A DNA stretch of 64,000 bases from Pantoea phytobeneficialis (GTDB lineage: Bacteria > Pseudomonadota > Gammaproteobacteria > Enterobacterales > Enterobacteriaceae), in the NCBI RefSeq assembly GCF_009728735.1, contig NZ_CP024636.1, forward strand, positions 1,045,749-1,109,748. Direction: 5' to 3'. A program made the translations under genes and the position numbers. Under the pieces are notes generated by a model that searched no databases, was not told where the DNA came from, and saw only the letters and a list, made by a program, of their open reading frames with translations. Positions 11,158 to 21,663 of the stretch are shown here, piece by piece (within the stretch, counting starts at the first letter, position 1; the number at the start of each line of letters is the position of its first letter).

Positions 11158-13023
11158 TTACTGGGCCAGCCAGCAGGTGATTTGTTGCTGAATACCGGTG
11201 GCATCCAGTTGGTAGTCATGGCGCACTTCTTCCTGGGTACCCTGCGGGATGAACTCATCAGGCAGACCGAGGTTCAGCACCGGTATACGCAGGCGTTTTG
11301 CCATCACAAATTCGTTCACGCCGCTACCTGCTCCGCCCATGATAGCCCCTTCTTCCAGGGTGATCAGGGCGTCGTGGCTGCCCGCCAGTTCCGTGATCAA
11401 CGCCTCATCCAGCGGTTTGACAAAACGCATATCCACCAGGGTGGCATTCAACGCTTCGGCGGCCGCAGTGGCTTCCGGCAGCAAGGTACCGAAGTTGAGA
11501 ATCGCCAGCTTCTCGCCCTGACGTTTTATCACGCCCTTGCCCAACGGCAGGCTCGCCAGGGGTTCCAGCGCTGCCCCGGTGCCGGTACCGCGCGGGTAAC
11601 GCACGGCACTTGGGCCATCCTGATAGTGGTAACCGGTGTACAACATCAGGCGGCATTCGTTCTCGTCGCTTGGCGTCATGATCACCATGCCAGGGATACA
11701 GCGCAGATAAGCCAGATCGAACGCACCCTGATGGGTTTGTCCGTCGGCACCGACAATGCCGCCACGATCGATAGCAAACAACACTGGCAGCTTCTGGATC
11801 GCCACATCGTGGATCACCTGATCGTATGCGCGTTGCAGGAAGGTGGAGTAGATCGCCACAATCGGTTTGTAGCCGCCAATCGCCATCCCTGCCGCGAAGG
11901 TTACCGCGTGCTGTTCAGCGATCGCCACGTCGAAATATTGCTGCGGATAGTCACGGGAAAAACTCACCATGCCGGATCCTTCGCGCATCGCCGGAGTGAT
12001 GGCCATCAGGCGTGCGTCATCAGCCGCGATTTCGCTCAACCAGTTACCAAATACTTTGGAGTAGCTCGGCAGACCACCTGCGCTTTTCGGCAGCGAACCG
12101 CTGGCCGGATCGAATTTCGGTACGGCATGCCAGGTGATGGGATCTTCTTCAGCCGGCGCATAGCCTTTGCCTTTTTTGGTCATGATATGCAGGAACTGCG
12201 GGCCTTTCAGGCTACGCATGTTCTTCAGCGTACTGACCAACGCGAGGACATCGTGACCATCCACCGGGCCGATGTAGTTAAAACCGAGTTCTTCAAACAG
12301 CGTACCCGGTACCACCATGCCTTTCAGATGTTCTTCAGTGCGTTTGACCAGCTCTTTGATCGGCGGCAGGTTGTCCAGCACCCGTTTGCCGCCTTCGCGC
12401 AGGCGTGAATAGGTTTTACCGGAGAGGATCTGCGCCAGACGATTGTTCAGCGCACCCACGTTCTCGGAGATCGACATCTCGTTGTCGTTGAGGATCACCA
12501 GCATATCCGGTTTGATATCGCCCGCGTGGTTCATGGCTTCAAATGCCATGCCCGCCGTGATGGCACCATCACCAATGATGGCCGCAGTACGACGCCCTTT
12601 ACCTTCACGCTCGGCGGCGACGGCCATACCGAGGGCGGCGCTGATGGAGGTTGACGAGTGACCGACGCTCAGTACGTCGTATTCGCTCTCTTCACGCCAC
12701 GGGAAGGGATGCAGACCATTTTTCTGACGGATGGTGCCGATGCGATCGCGGCGACCGGTCAGAATTTTATGCGGGTAGGCCTGATGGCCAACATCCCACA
12801 CCAGATGGTCAAACGGGGTGTTGTAAACATAATGCAGCGCCACTGTTAGCTCGACGACGCCCAGACCCGAAGCGAAGTGACCACTGGAGCGGCTGACGCT
12901 GTCCAGCAGATACTGACGCAGCTCGTCACAGAGTGCCGGAAGCTTCTCTTTTGGCAGTAAACGTAATTCCTGTACCGTGCTTGCCAGCGCCAGTGTCGGG
13001 TATTTTGCAATATCAAAACTCAT
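11158..13023 (-). CDS. dxs: 1-deoxy-D-xylulose-5-phosphate synthase
   Basis: Thiamine-diphosphate enzyme that joins pyruvate and glyceraldehyde 3-phosphate, the first step of the MEP isoprenoid pathway and also a supply for thiamine and pyridoxal. The ATG at 13023 gives 621 residues beginning [20 protein letters not shown], collinear with E. coli Dxs (620); an upstream ATG at 13059 lies in the end of ispA and is unlikely. The TPP site is the [19 protein letters not shown] segment (about 150-170) and the catalytic region includes [19 protein letters not shown]. It follows ispA by 19 bases. Confidence 0.98.
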   Translation of the reverse strand: MSFDIAKYPTLALASTVQELRLLPKEKLPALCDELRQYLLDSVSRSSGHFASGLGVVELTVALHYVYNTPFDHLVWDVGHQAYPHKILTGRRDRIGTIRQKNGLHPFPWREESEYDVLSVGHSSTSISAALGMAVAAEREGKGRRTAAIIGDGAITAGMAFEAMNHAGDIKPDMLVILNDNEMSISENVGALNNRLAQILSGKTYSRLREGGKRVLDNLPPIKELVKRTEEHLKGMVVPGTLFEELGFNYIGPVDGHDVLALVSTLKNMRSLKGPQFLHIMTKKGKGYAPAEEDPITWHAVPKFDPASGSLPKSAGGLPSYSKVFGNWLSEIAADDARLMAITPAMREGSGMVSFSRDYPQQYFDVAIAEQHAVTFAAGMAIGGYKPIVAIYSTFLQRAYDQVIHDVAIQKLPVLFAIDRGGIVGADGQTHQGAFDLAYLRCIPGMVIMTPSDENECRLMLYTGYHYQDGPSAVRYPRGTGTGAALEPLASLPLGKGVIKRQGEKLAILNFGTLLPEATAAAEALNATLVDMRFVKPLDEALITELAGSHDALITLEEGAIMGGAGSGVNEFVMAKRLRIPVLNLGLPDEFIPQGTQEEVRHDYQLDATGIQQQITCWLAQ

Positions 13024-13042
13024 CAGAGACTCATTATGAAAG

Positions 13043-13942
13043 TTATTTATCGCGTTCAATTATGAAGCTAGCCAACGCTTGTAATGCTGTGGTGTTAAAG
13101 GATTGCGCGGCCAGAATATCCAACGCGCCCAGTGCCTCCTGATAGAGATCCCAGGCTTTTTGACGGGCATTATCCAGCCCCATCAGCGCCGGATATGTGC
13201 TTTTGCCCAGTGCCTGATCGGCCCCCTGAGTTTTGCCCAATATCGCGGTGTCGCCGACCACATCCAGGATGTCATCCTGCACCTGAAACGCCAAACCAAT
13301 GGCATTGGCATAGACATCCAGAACGGGCAGGGCGGCACGGCCTTGCTCACCCGCCGCCAACGCACCAAGTCGTACGGCAACACGGATCAATGCACCGGTT
13401 TTATGACGGTGAATCTGTTCCAGTTGCGCGAGGTCGATGCTTTTACCCTCGGCGGCGAGGTCTAGTGCCTGGCCGCCGCACATACCTGCGACACCACTGG
13501 CCTGCGCCAGTTCGGAGATCATGGTAATACGGGCTTCTGCACTTACGCCAGGCATCGGCTGGTCGGCCAAAATCGAAAACGCCAGCGTTTGCAGGGCATC
13601 GCCTGCGAGAATCGCCGTGTCTTCACCATATTTGATATGGCAGGTTGGCTGCCCACGACGCAATGCATCGTCGTCCATCGCAGGCAGATCGTCATGAATC
13701 AAAGAGTACGCGTGGATACATTCTACCGCCGCAGCGGGCGCATCCAGGCTGGCCGGATCGGCCTTTAACATTTCACCCGTAGCGTAAACCAGAAAAGGGC
13801 GCAGACGCTTACCGCCTAATAGTGCCCCATATTGCATGGCATTCACCAGAGGAGAACTCTGAAAAGGAAGTGGATCTAACAAGCGCGTCAGCGCGAGGTT
13901 TACCCTTTCGTGATAGGCGCTTAGCAGTTTGGCGAAATCCAT
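13043..13942 (-). CDS. ispA: Farnesyl diphosphate synthase (geranyltranstransferase)
   Basis: Builds geranyl and farnesyl diphosphate from isopentenyl and dimethylallyl diphosphate. The ATG at 13942 gives 299 residues, the E. coli length; it overlaps the xseB stop as TGATG, a sign of translational coupling. A TTG three bases upstream is possible. The first Asp-rich motif is [10 protein letters not shown] (Asp84 onward) and the second [11 protein letters not shown] (near 225). Confidence 0.97.
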   Translation of the reverse strand: MDFAKLLSAYHERVNLALTRLLDPLPFQSSPLVNAMQYGALLGGKRLRPFLVYATGEMLKADPASLDAPAAAVECIHAYSLIHDDLPAMDDDALRRGQPTCHIKYGEDTAILAGDALQTLAFSILADQPMPGVSAEARITMISELAQASGVAGMCGGQALDLAAEGKSIDLAQLEQIHRHKTGALIRVAVRLGALAAGEQGRAALPVLDVYANAIGLAFQVQDDILDVVGDTAILGKTQGADQALGKSTYPALMGLDNARQKAWDLYQEALGALDILAAQSFNTTALQALASFIIERDK

Positions 13943-14184
13943 CAATTATCTTCCGGCGTAAAAGGGGTGAGCGCGGCGTCTTTATCATCGCTCAGCAAAA
14001 TCTGCACGCGCTGTTCCGCCTGTTGCAGGGTTTGCTGGCCGCTACGTGCCAACTGAACACCGCGTTCAAATTCTTTTAGCGCCTCTTCCAGCGGCAGCTC
14101 ACCACTTTCCAGGCGGCTGACGATCTGTTCCAGTTGCTGTAGAGCGCTTTCAAAACTGGCGGGCGCTTCGGCTTTTTTCGGCAT
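13942..14184 (-). CDS. xseB: Exodeoxyribonuclease VII small subunit
   Basis: Small subunit of exonuclease VII, which degrades single-stranded DNA from both ends together with XseA. It has 80 residues, exactly the E. coli length, with the conserved [19 protein letters not shown] and [17 protein letters not shown] helices. It is the first gene of the xseB-ispA-dxs operon and is divergent from thiI. Multicopy or dominant expression issues are not inferable from sequence. Confidence 0.97.
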   Translation of the reverse strand: MPKKAEAPASFESALQQLEQIVSRLESGELPLEEALKEFERGVQLARSGQQTLQQAEQRVQILLSDDKDAALTPFTPEDN

Positions 14185-14303
14185 AATCAGTGTCGACTCA
14201 CAGGTTGGGACATCATCTTGCAGTCGGTCATGGTATCTGACGAGGATTAATTAGCAAAATAATGAATGTGACTGCGGTTGCAGAAGAAGTCACCAGACAA
14301 AGG

Positions 14304-14312
14304 TGATATACT
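14304..14312 (+). promoter_or_regulatory. Candidate extended -10 promoter element for thiI
   Basis: TGATATACT fits an extended -10 box (TG-N-TATACT) about 107 bases before the thiI start in the xseB-thiI divergent gap. No good -35 is seen. A 7-bp inverted repeat TAAGTGC/GCACTTA (14370-14376 and 14388-14394) lies in the predicted leader. Confidence 0.35.
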
Positions 14313-14418
14313 CTCGCGCCTCGGATGCGGACGCTCCTGCTTAGCCCGCAATTATATGATTTTACCAGCTAAGTGCCGATGCTTTTAGCACTTATTTGCC
14401 CAACGAAGCTGTGTCGCC

Positions 14419-15867
14419 ATGAAGTTTATTATCAAGCTCTTCCCCGAAATCACCATCAAGAGTCAGTCGGTGCGACTGCGCTTTATCAAGATTCTGACCG
14501 GAAACATTCGTAACATTCTGCGCACTCTGGATGATGAGATCGCGGTTGTGCGTCACTGGGACCACATTGTGGTCCGGGCGAAGAAGGAAACGTTGCGCGC
14601 AGCGGTGATTGCCGAACTGACGCGTATTCCGGGTATCCATCACGTACTGGCGGTGGAAGATCATGAATACACCGATATGCATAACATCTTCGAACAGACG
14701 CTGGCGCTGTATCGTGAACGTCTCGAAGGTAAAAGCTTTTGCGTGCGCGTGAAGCGTCGCGGCAAGCATGAGTTCAGCTCGCAGGACGTGGAACGCTACG
14801 TAGGCGGCGGTCTGAACCAGCATATCGAAAGCGCTCGCGTGCAACTGAATAATCCGGATGAGACGGTCAACCTTGAGATTGAAAACGATCGCCTGCTGCT
14901 GATCACCGGACGTTATGAAGGACTGGGCGGCTTTCCGATTGGTACCCAGGAAGATGTGCTGTCACTGATTTCCGGCGGTTTTGACTCCGGTGTCTCCAGT
15001 TATATGTTGATGCGCCGTGGCTGCCGCGTGCATTACTGTTTCTTCAATCTTGGCGGTGCCGCGCATGAAATCGGCGTACGCCAGGTAGCGCATTATTTGT
15101 GGAATCGTTTTGGTCGTTCGCATCGTGTGCGTTTCGTCGCCATCAATTTTGAACCGGTGGTGGGCGAGATCCTCGAAAAAGTGGATGACGGCCAGATGGG
15201 TGTGGTGCTGAAGCGTATGATGGTGCGCGCGGCGTCGATGGTCGCCGAGCGTTACGGCGTACAGGCGTTGGTGACCGGTGAAGCGCTGGGCCAGGTTTCC
15301 AGCCAGACGCTGACCAATCTGCGTTTAATCGATAACGCCTCCGACACGCTGATTCTGCGTCCGCTGATTTCCCATGACAAAGAGCACATCATCAAGCTGG
15401 CGCGTGAGATTGGTACGGAAGATTTTGCCCGCACTATGCCGGAATATTGCGGCGTGATCTCGAAAAGCCCGACGGTGAAAGCGGTGAAGGCGAAGATCGA
15501 AGCGGAAGAGACGAATTTCGATTTTGCTATTCTGGATCGCGTGGTGCAGGAAGCCAGCAACGTTGATATCCGTGAAATCGCCGAGAAAACTGAAGAAGAA
15601 GTCGTGGAAGTTGAGACGGTTGCGTCGTTCACTGCCAATGATGTGGTACTGGACATTCGCTCGATTGATGAGCAGGATGACACGCCACTGGCGCTGGAAG
15701 GGGTTGAGGTAAAATCGCTGCCGTTCTACAAACTCAGCACCCAATTTGGCGATCTCGACCAGAGCAAAACCTGGCTGTTGTATTGCGACCGCGGCGTGAT
15801 GAGCCGTTTGCAGGCGCTGTACCTGCATGAGCAGGGTTTTACCAATGTGAAGGTGTATCGCCCGTAA
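14419..15867 (+). CDS. thiI: tRNA 4-thiouridine sulfurtransferase / thiamine thiazole sulfur carrier ThiI
   Basis: ThiI uses ATP and sulfur from IscS to make 4-thiouridine-8 in tRNA and feeds sulfur to thiazole synthesis. It has 482 residues, the full enterobacterial length: N-terminal ferredoxin-like and THUMP domains (about 1-165), a PP-loop [10 protein letters not shown] at 185-194, and a C-terminal rhodanese domain with catalytic Cys456 in YCDRGVMSR. Cys344, the disulfide partner, is also present in MPEYCGVIS. Upstream thiL and dxs link the area to thiamine synthesis. Confidence 0.98.
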   Translation: MKFIIKLFPEITIKSQSVRLRFIKILTGNIRNILRTLDDEIAVVRHWDHIVVRAKKETLRAAVIAELTRIPGIHHVLAVEDHEYTDMHNIFEQTLALYRERLEGKSFCVRVKRRGKHEFSSQDVERYVGGGLNQHIESARVQLNNPDETVNLEIENDRLLLITGRYEGLGGFPIGTQEDVLSLISGGFDSGVSSYMLMRRGCRVHYCFFNLGGAAHEIGVRQVAHYLWNRFGRSHRVRFVAINFEPVVGEILEKVDDGQMGVVLKRMMVRAASMVAERYGVQALVTGEALGQVSSQTLTNLRLIDNASDTLILRPLISHDKEHIIKLAREIGTEDFARTMPEYCGVISKSPTVKAVKAKIEAEETNFDFAILDRVVQEASNVDIREIAEKTEEEVVEVETVASFTANDVVLDIRSIDEQDDTPLALEGVEVKSLPFYKLSTQFGDLDQSKTWLLYCDRGVMSRLQALYLHEQGFTNVKVYRP

Positions 15868-15880
15868 CGGTCGATACACC
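15852..15880 (+). terminator. Hairpin spanning the thiI stop codon
   Basis: GGTGTATCG (15852-15860) and CGATACACC (15872-15880) form a 9-bp stem whose loop contains the thiI TAA. There is no T tract, so termination would need Rho or another factor. Confidence 0.4.
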
Positions 15881-15883
15881 TCC

Positions 15884-15905
15884 GTAGCGGCGCGATTTAT
15901 CGCGC
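15884..15905. repeat. Short palindromic repeat, copy 5
   Basis: Forward consensus copy: GTAGC then GGCGCGATTTATCGCGC. It is paired in inverted orientation with copy 6, 17 bases away, between the convergent thiI and yajL genes. Confidence 0.8.
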
Positions 15906-15922
15906 ATGTTAAAAGGCAGGGC

Positions 15923-15944
15923 GCGCGATGAATCGCGCCGCTAC
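15923..15944. repeat. Short palindromic repeat, copy 6
   Basis: Reverse copy GCGCGATGAATCGCGCC then GCTAC. With copy 5 it forms a head-to-head pair like the bacterial interspersed mosaic elements made by REP sequences. Confidence 0.8.
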
Positions 15945-15949
15945 GTTTT

Positions 15950-16558
15950 TCAGCGTTCTTCGAATTCCTGGTAGTTATAGATTCCTGCCGCCAGCACCAG
16001 TTGCGATGCCACTTCGCGTGCTTTTTCTTTGTTCACCAGCAGATCAATCAGTTTCAGCGCAAAATCCATCGAAGTGCCCGGCCCCTGGCTGGTCAGCAGA
16101 TTGACGCGGGGATCCCACACGACACGGCGTTCCATCCATTTCGCTTCCGGGATGGTTTCTTTCAGGCCGGGAAAACCGGTCATGTTCCCGACCGGGAACA
16201 GATCGTGCGGCACCAGGACCGTACCGGGTGCGGCGCAAATCGCCGCGACAATGCGACCAGAAAGATGAAACTGGCGCACGGTTTCCACCAGCAAAGGACT
16301 GTCGCGGAAGGTTTGTGCGCCTTTCAGACCGCCGGGCAACACAATGGCGGCATAATCGTTATCTGCCACTTCAACCAGCGGCGCATCAGCCAGCAGGCGC
16401 ACGCCACGCGAGCAGACGATCTCCCGGCTGCCATCGCTTTCGACACTGGCGGTAGTGACCTGCAAACCGCCACGCACCAACAAATCGATGGTGGTGACCG
16501 CTTCGGTCTCTTCACTGCCATGTGCCAGGCAAACCAGAACCGATGCGTTCGTGCTCAT
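15950..16558 (-). CDS. yajL: DJ-1/PfpI family protein deglycase/chaperone YajL
   Basis: YajL is the enterobacterial homologue of human DJ-1, reported as an oxidative-stress chaperone and protein repair enzyme. The product has 202 residues (E. coli 196). The reactive cysteine is Cys108 in VAAICAAPG, equivalent to Cys106 in E. coli because of a two-residue N-terminal insertion. The [14 protein letters not shown] segment supplies the conserved glutamate. Its first 47 bases overlap the end of panE on the same strand, so the two are co-transcribed. Confidence 0.95.
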   Translation of the reverse strand: MSTNASVLVCLAHGSEETEAVTTIDLLVRGGLQVTTASVESDGSREIVCSRGVRLLADAPLVEVADNDYAAIVLPGGLKGAQTFRDSPLLVETVRQFHLSGRIVAAICAAPGTVLVPHDLFPVGNMTGFPGLKETIPEAKWMERRVVWDPRVNLLTSQGPGTSMDFALKLIDLLVNKEKAREVASQLVLAAGIYNYQEFEER

Positions 16559-17432
16559 ATTGGGACTCCTTGCGTTTAATCAAATCATACAAACGGGTGT
16601 TCTCCGGCAATGCAATGCCCTGCGCGCGTGCGCGGCGCAGCAGGTAACCGGTGATGTAATCAATTTCGGTTTGGCGCTGCGCCCGAACATCCTGCAACAT
16701 CGATGAGACGTTGGCTGCCGTGGTGTCGATGACGTCATAGATGATGTCACGCAGATTATCGACGGCAATGTGTTGGCCTTCGCGCTCCATCACCCAGGCA
16801 ATCTCCTCGCACAGTTTGGCGATTTGCTCAGGCCAGGCACGCAGCGCACCGTTCTGGCAATCATGCTCGACGGTCATCGGGTTGATCACGCAGTTGACCG
16901 CCAGCTTACGCCAGCAGGCAGAGGCGATATTGTTATGCCAGGCAACATCGGGCAAGGCTTGATGCAGGATATCCGCGATATCACTCATCGCTTCACTCTC
17001 GCGACTGGCCGGGCCAATATGGGTGATGCCCTGCGCCACATGTTTAATCACCGTGCCATCACGCATCGCCGCGTGCGTCGTAATCCCGCGCAGCAGAGGC
17101 TGCTGGACATCTTTCAGCTCTTCCAGGGTGCCCATCCCATTGTGTAACAACAGAATCGGCGCATGTGCCGGTAATACGCTTTGCAGATTCTTCACGGCGG
17201 GAGAAACCTGTGGGGCTTTTAGCGTCACCAACAACAATTGGCTCTCCGCCAGAAACAGCGGATCGTTGGCAATAAAAGTGTGGTTGCTGACGTTGCCTTC
17301 AGGATCGATCACATTGACCGAACAATAGGGCTGCGGTACGCGCAGCCAGCCCTGAACATCATGTCCCTGGCGTGCGAGGGCGGCGAGCCAAACCTGACCC
17401 AGGGCGCCGCAACCCAACACGGTAATTTTCAT
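16512..17432 (-). CDS. panE: 2-dehydropantoate 2-reductase (ketopantoate reductase)
   Basis: NADPH-dependent reduction of ketopantoate to pantoate in coenzyme A synthesis. The ATG at 17432 follows GGGAGGCACA and gives 306 residues (E. coli 303). The N-terminal Rossmann motif is [15 protein letters not shown], and the catalytic lysine lies in [12 protein letters not shown] (about residue 175). A longer reading up to 17531 lacks a ribosome site. It overlaps the start of yajL by 47 bases. Confidence 0.96.
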   Translation of the reverse strand: MKITVLGCGALGQVWLAALARQGHDVQGWLRVPQPYCSVNVIDPEGNVSNHTFIANDPLFLAESQLLLVTLKAPQVSPAVKNLQSVLPAHAPILLLHNGMGTLEELKDVQQPLLRGITTHAAMRDGTVIKHVAQGITHIGPASRESEAMSDIADILHQALPDVAWHNNIASACWRKLAVNCVINPMTVEHDCQNGALRAWPEQIAKLCEEIAWVMEREGQHIAVDNLRDIIYDVIDTTAANVSSMLQDVRAQRQTEIDYITGYLLRRARAQGIALPENTRLYDLIKRKESQYEHERIGSGLPGTWQ

Positions 17433-17558
17433 TGTGCCTCCCGCTGACGGGTTATCGTTTTCACTACACACTATCAGTATAGCTTTCGGTGTATCGTGTT
17501 TTATTAGCGCGACAAGACGCGTATTATGCATGTCACTTTAGCGTCAGGAGAAGACAAG

Positions 17559-18050
17559 ATGCCATCTTTCGATATCGTTTCCGAAGTCGAACTACAGGAA
17601 GTCCGTAATGCGGTGGAAAATGCGAGCCGTGAACTGTCTACCCGTTTTGATTTCCGTAACGTCAGCGCCAGCATTGAGCTGAACGAAAAGAATGAGACCA
17701 TCAAAATCACCACGGAGTCTGATTTTCAGGTCAAGCAGCTGGTGGATATTTTAAGAGAAAAGCTGCTGAAGCGCGGAATTGAAGGGGCAGCAATTGAAGT
17801 CCCGGAAGAGATCGAGCACAGCGGTAAAAGCTGGAGCGTCGAAGCCAAACTGAAAAAAGGCATCGAAAGCGACGTGGCGAAGAAACTGGTGAAGCTGATC
17901 AAAGACAGCAAGCTGAAAGTTCAGACGCAGATTCAGGGTGATGAACTGCGCGTCACCGGTAAATCGCGTGACGATTTGCAAGGCGCGATGGCGCTGGTGC
18001 GTGGCGGCAATCTCGGTCAGCCATTCCAGTTCAAAAACTTCCGCGATTAA
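17559..18050 (+). CDS. yajQ: YajQ family nucleotide-binding protein
   Basis: Cytoplasmic protein of the UPF0234 family; related proteins bind nucleotides, and a Xanthomonas relative senses cyclic di-GMP. The ATG at 17559 follows CAGGAGAAGACAAG and gives 163 residues, the E. coli length, starting [19 protein letters not shown]. An upstream ATG at 17526 lacks a ribosome site. Two RNA-binding-like ferredoxin folds are expected. Its stop overlaps the stop of the opposing regulator gene as TTAA. Confidence 0.95.
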   Translation: MPSFDIVSEVELQEVRNAVENASRELSTRFDFRNVSASIELNEKNETIKITTESDFQVKQLVDILREKLLKRGIEGAAIEVPEEIEHSGKSWSVEAKLKKGIESDVAKKLVKLIKDSKLKVQTQIQGDELRVTGKSRDDLQGAMALVRGGNLGQPFQFKNFRD

Positions 18051-19819
18051 TCGCCTTTGTCGCGTGCGGCACGGCGATACAGCGTGCTGCGCGCGATACC
18101 CAATGCCTGCGCAGTTTTACTGATATTGCCATTAAAGCGTTGCAGCGTTTCGGCAATCAGCCGTTCATCATGACTTTGCAAATTCTCGACTACCACCGGA
18201 GCGGCGGCACGACGGTATTCGGCGGGCAAATGCACTTCGCTTACTTCTTCCCCTTCATCCGCCAGCGCCAGCAATACGCGCAACAGGCTGCGCAACTGAC
18301 GCACATTGCCTGGCCACGGGAGCTGAGCCAACGAGGTCAGCAACGAGGGCGACAACTGAATATCGCGATCGCCACCTCCCAACTCCAGCCACAAACGCTG
18401 AATAAAGCCCGCTAAATCTGGCCACTCGCGCAGCGGCGGGATGGTCATGGAAAATTCCTGTAAGCGGTAAAGTAAATCCTCGCGGAACTCGCCTTCAGCC
18501 ACGCGTTGCGCCAGATCGCGATGCGTGGCGCAAATTACCGCAAAGTTGACTGGCCAACTGCGGCTGGAACCCAGGGGTGACACTTCTTTTTCCTGCAACA
18601 CGCGCAGCAGGCGGGTTTGCAACGCCAGCGGCATATCGCCAATTTCATCCAGGAACAACACGCCACCGTCGGCTTCACGGATTTTACCGATATAGCCGTT
18701 TTTACCCGCACCGGTAAAGGCACCAGGCTGATAGCCAAATAACTCGGATTCAATCAGTGATTCCGGGATGGCGGCGCAATTGATGGCGACAAATTTGCCT
18801 TCCCGCCAACGGCTTTGTTGATGCAACGCACGGCTGACAAACTCTTTTCCGCTGCCGGTTTCACCATGAATACACAATGAAACGCCAGCGTTCAGCAGAC
18901 GTACCATTTTCTCGCCATCACGTCGTAACGAGAAGGGCAGCTCCGTATGGCTGGCGGCGGGTGTGGCGAAGTGAGTACGGTGGGGTGCGCGCAGGCGGAA
19001 ATAAAAGGTTTGCGCGCAGTAATTTAACGGCACCGGGATGGTGTTGGCGGCCTGCTCCTGGTGGGGGAACAGTTGCTGGAACGTCAGGGAACCGAGTTGC
19101 TCCGCGCTGAGAGCCAGTTCGCGCATTGCGAGGCGATTCGCTGCCATCAGCACATTGTCGGAGAACACCAACAGCAACTCGTCGCTGGTATCGATACCCT
19201 GTGGTTGCGCATGCAGGCTCATCAGCCACTGCTGCGGGTGCAGGCTCTGCTTAACCCACAGATACTCAATTTGTTTGGCTGCGGCTTTCACCCAACTGAA
19301 GGTTTGTGGATGCGGGAAATGCGCCGGACCCGAGATATCCAGCACCCCGGCAATCTGACCGTTGGGCATCTGGAGCGGCATGGCTGCGCAGTACAACCCC
19401 TGATTACGCGTGAGAAAATGTTGCTGTCCGTCTATCTCGCAGCCATCGTCAATTGCCAGCGCGGTGCCAATGGCGTTGGTGCCACGGCCACACTCGCTCC
19501 ATAAATTGCCGGGTGCCAATGCGTAGCGCTGCGCTCTCTCCATCGACTGCATATCGCCAAAGGTATGTAGCACCATGCCGCTGGCATCCGAGAGGATCAC
19601 CACCGATTGCTTCTCCGCCATCTTTTGCGCCAGTTGGTTGATCACCGGCTGGGCAAACTGCTGCAATCCGCTGTTGCTGGCGAGCAAATCCGCCAGTTCA
19701 CCCTGACGTACCCGGGGAAAGTCATCAGCGGTGCGATCAAGTCCATATAGCTGGCTACGAAACCAGGAATCGCTAAGAAGCGGAGTAGCGTTGATCGCGG
19801 CGGATGAATTTCCCTGCAT
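18047..19819 (-). CDS. Sigma-54-dependent transcriptional activator, AcoR-like
   Basis: Predicted enhancer-binding activator of the adjacent aldehyde/alcohol dehydrogenase genes. ATG at 19819 follows ATGAGGTTACCA and gives 590 residues; ATG at 19828 or 19894 are less well placed. An N-terminal sensor (GAF-like, with [14 protein letters not shown] near 110) precedes an AAA+ domain: Walker A GETGSGK at 319-325, the sigma-54 contact loop GAFTGA at 366-371, and Walker [12 protein letters not shown] at 385-395. The C-terminus is a Fis-type helix-turn-helix ([20 protein letters not shown]). The architecture matches the AcoR group, which responds to acetoin or small alcohols and aldehydes; the inducer here is unknown. 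The gene is not at this place in E. coli. Confidence 0.88.
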   Translation of the reverse strand: MQGNSSAAINATPLLSDSWFRSQLYGLDRTADDFPRVRQGELADLLASNSGLQQFAQPVINQLAQKMAEKQSVVILSDASGMVLHTFGDMQSMERAQRYALAPGNLWSECGRGTNAIGTALAIDDGCEIDGQQHFLTRNQGLYCAAMPLQMPNGQIAGVLDISGPAHFPHPQTFSWVKAAAKQIEYLWVKQSLHPQQWLMSLHAQPQGIDTSDELLLVFSDNVLMAANRLAMRELALSAEQLGSLTFQQLFPHQEQAANTIPVPLNYCAQTFYFRLRAPHRTHFATPAASHTELPFSLRRDGEKMVRLLNAGVSLCIHGETGSGKEFVSRALHQQSRWREGKFVAINCAAIPESLIESELFGYQPGAFTGAGKNGYIGKIREADGGVLFLDEIGDMPLALQTRLLRVLQEKEVSPLGSSRSWPVNFAVICATHRDLAQRVAEGEFREDLLYRLQEFSMTIPPLREWPDLAGFIQRLWLELGGGDRDIQLSPSLLTSLAQLPWPGNVRQLRSLLRVLLALADEGEEVSEVHLPAEYRRAAAPVVVENLQSHDERLIAETLQRFNGNISKTAQALGIARSTLYRRAARDKGD

Positions 19820-19842
19820 TGGTAACCTCATGCCCTGGCAAA

Positions 19843-19860
19843 GTGTTGCGACATTGTAGC
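19843..19860. promoter_or_regulatory. Partial upstream activator site, copy B
   Basis: GTGTTGCGACATTGTAGC repeats the left arm and spacer of the perfect palindrome exactly 33 bp away, about three helical turns; the right arm is degenerate. Two phased sites are typical for sigma-54 activators that bind as multimers. Confidence 0.4.
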
Positions 19861-19875
19861 TATTTGGTTTTTGTG

Positions 19876-19894
19876 GTGTTGCGATATGCAACAC
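19876..19894. promoter_or_regulatory. Palindromic upstream activator site, copy A
   Basis: GTGTTGC-GATAT-GCAACAC is a perfect 7-bp inverted repeat of the TGT-N11-ACA type, as expected for a Fis-type dimer. It is about 140 bp before the predicted aldehyde dehydrogenase transcription start, the usual distance for a sigma-54 enhancer, and 57 bp before the regulator start, so it may serve both. Confidence 0.6.
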
Positions 19895-20001
19895 AGATGG
19901 TGATTTTTACCGCACCATTCCATTAAGTTATTACGGTTATTTTTTATGTAACTCTATGTTGAGTATCACTATTTTTTAATCCATCGCAAGCTGAAAAAAA
20001 C

Positions 20002-20017
20002 TGGCACGCGCGCTGCA
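20002..20017 (+). promoter_or_regulatory. Sigma-54 (-24/-12) promoter of the aldehyde dehydrogenase gene
   Basis: TGGCAC-GCGCG-CTGCA matches the consensus TGGCAC-N5-TTGCA with one change. The invariant GG (20003-20004) and GC (20015-20016) are 10 bp apart, as required. Transcription should start near 20028, about 80 bases before the ATG at 20111. The match and the divergent sigma-54 activator support each other. Confidence 0.8.
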
Positions 20018-20110
20018 ATAGTCATGCTGGCAGCGGGCTGTTCAACCTGGCGACCCTCAGGTTGCCGCTGCCAGCTCCAGAACATCTGACCCTACATTAA
20101 GGAGTTTGCG

Positions 20111-21631
20111 ATGCGTTATGCACATCCCGGCACGCCCGGCGCTTTGGTTTCTTTCAAAGCGACTTACGGCAACTACATTGCGGGCAAATTCACAGAGCCG
20201 CTCAGCGGCCAGTACTTTACTAACACCTCGCCAGTTGATGGCAGCGACATTGCGCAGTTCCCTCGATCGGACGCGCGTGATATCGACTTAGCACTGGATG
20301 CTGCTCATCAGGCCGCTGACGCCTGGGGAAAAACCAGTGTGCAACACCGTGCCAATCTGCTGTTACAGGTGGCGGATCGTATCGAAGCCAATCTGGAAAT
20401 GTTGGCCGTAGCCGAGAGCTGGGACAACGGTAAGCCGATCCGTGAAACGCTGAATGCGGATCTGCCATTGGCGGTTGACCACTTCCGTTACTTCGCGGGC
20501 TGCCTGCGCGCGCAGGAAGGTAGTACGGCAGAGATCGATGAAAACACCGTCGCCTACCACTTCCACGAGCCGTTGGGCGTGGTGGGGCAGATTATCCCGT
20601 GGAACTTCCCGTTATTGATGGCGGCCTGGAAATTGGCTCCGGCGCTGGCTGCGGGTAACTGTGTGGTTCTGAAACCCGCCGAGCAGACGCCGCTGGGTAT
20701 CACTCTGCTGCTGGAATTAATCGGCGATCTGTTCCCGGCGGGGGTGCTTAACGTGGTACAGGGTTTTGGCCGTGAAGCGGGTGAAGCGCTGGCGACCAGT
20801 AAACGTATTGCCAAAATCGCCTTTACCGGTTCGACCCCGGTGGGACGTCATATTATGGCGTGCGCGGCGGAGAATATTATTCCCTGTACCGTCGAACTGG
20901 GCGGTAAATCTCCCAACATCTATTTTGCTGATGTGATGGACGGTGAGCCAGAGTTTATTGAAAAAGCGGTGGAAGGTCTGGTGTTGGGCTTCTTCAATCA
21001 GGGCGAAGTTTGTACCTGCCCGTCACGCGCGCTGATCCATGAATCGATCTATGCCCCGTTTATGGAGCGGGTGATGGCTAAGATTGCCACTATTCGCCGT
21101 GGAGATCCGCTGGATACCGAAACTATGATCGGTGCCCAGGCTTCGCGTCAGCAGTTTGATAAAATCCTCTCTTATATCGACATTGCGCGGCAGGAGGGAG
21201 GTCAAATCCTGACCGGCGGTGAGCGCGCCAGCATTGCGCCAGCGTTCGATAATGGCTTCTATATTCAGCCGACGCTGATTAAAGGCGATAACCAGATGCG
21301 CTGTTTCCAGGAAGAGATTTTTGGGCCAGTTATCGGTGTCACCACCTTTAAAGATGAGGCCGAAGCGCTGGAGATTGCCAACCAGACACAATTTGGCCTT
21401 GGGGCCGGTGTCTGGACACGAAACACGAATCTGGCTTATCGCATGGGGCGTAGTATTAAAGCCGGTCGCGTCTGGACCAACTGCTACCACATCTACCCGG
21501 CACACGCTGCTTTTGGCGGCTATAAACAATCCGGAGTAGGGCGCGAAACGCATAAAATGGCGCTTAACGCCTACCAACAAACGAAAAACCTGCTGGTTAG
21601 CTACGACATCGCACCACTGGGGCTCTTTTAA
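20111..21631 (+). CDS. aldB: NAD(P)+-dependent aldehyde dehydrogenase, AldB/AcoD-like
   Basis: Oxidises an aliphatic aldehyde, probably acetaldehyde, to the carboxylic acid. It has 506 residues (E. coli AldB 512) and aligns along its length. The cofactor and catalytic sites are intact: [12 protein letters not shown] (about 163-174), FTGSTPVG (238-245), general base Glu262 in VELGGKSPN, and the nucleophile Cys301 in [13 protein letters not shown] good AAGGAG ribosome site precedes the ATG. It heads a two-gene unit with the alcohol dehydrogenase and sits under the sigma-54 promoter, unlike E. coli aldB, which lies elsewhere on that chromosome. Confidence 0.88.
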   Translation: MRYAHPGTPGALVSFKATYGNYIAGKFTEPLSGQYFTNTSPVDGSDIAQFPRSDARDIDLALDAAHQAADAWGKTSVQHRANLLLQVADRIEANLEMLAVAESWDNGKPIRETLNADLPLAVDHFRYFAGCLRAQEGSTAEIDENTVAYHFHEPLGVVGQIIPWNFPLLMAAWKLAPALAAGNCVVLKPAEQTPLGITLLLELIGDLFPAGVLNVVQGFGREAGEALATSKRIAKIAFTGSTPVGRHIMACAAENIIPCTVELGGKSPNIYFADVMDGEPEFIEKAVEGLVLGFFNQGEVCTCPSRALIHESIYAPFMERVMAKIATIRRGDPLDTETMIGAQASRQQFDKILSYIDIARQEGGQILTGGERASIAPAFDNGFYIQPTLIKGDNQMRCFQEEIFGPVIGVTTFKDEAEALEIANQTQFGLGAGVWTRNTNLAYRMGRSIKAGRVWTNCYHIYPAHAAFGGYKQSGVGRETHKMALNAYQQTKNLLVSYDIAPLGLF

Positions 21632-21663
21632 CCCCTTAACAGACCCTTTTGGAGAGTGAATTG

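Noticed and set aside
11077..12408. 443-codon open frame opposite dxs
   Set aside because: It lies antisense to a clear, fully conserved dxs, is rich in His, Gln and Arg as expected for a GC-biased shadow frame, and has no recognisable domain.
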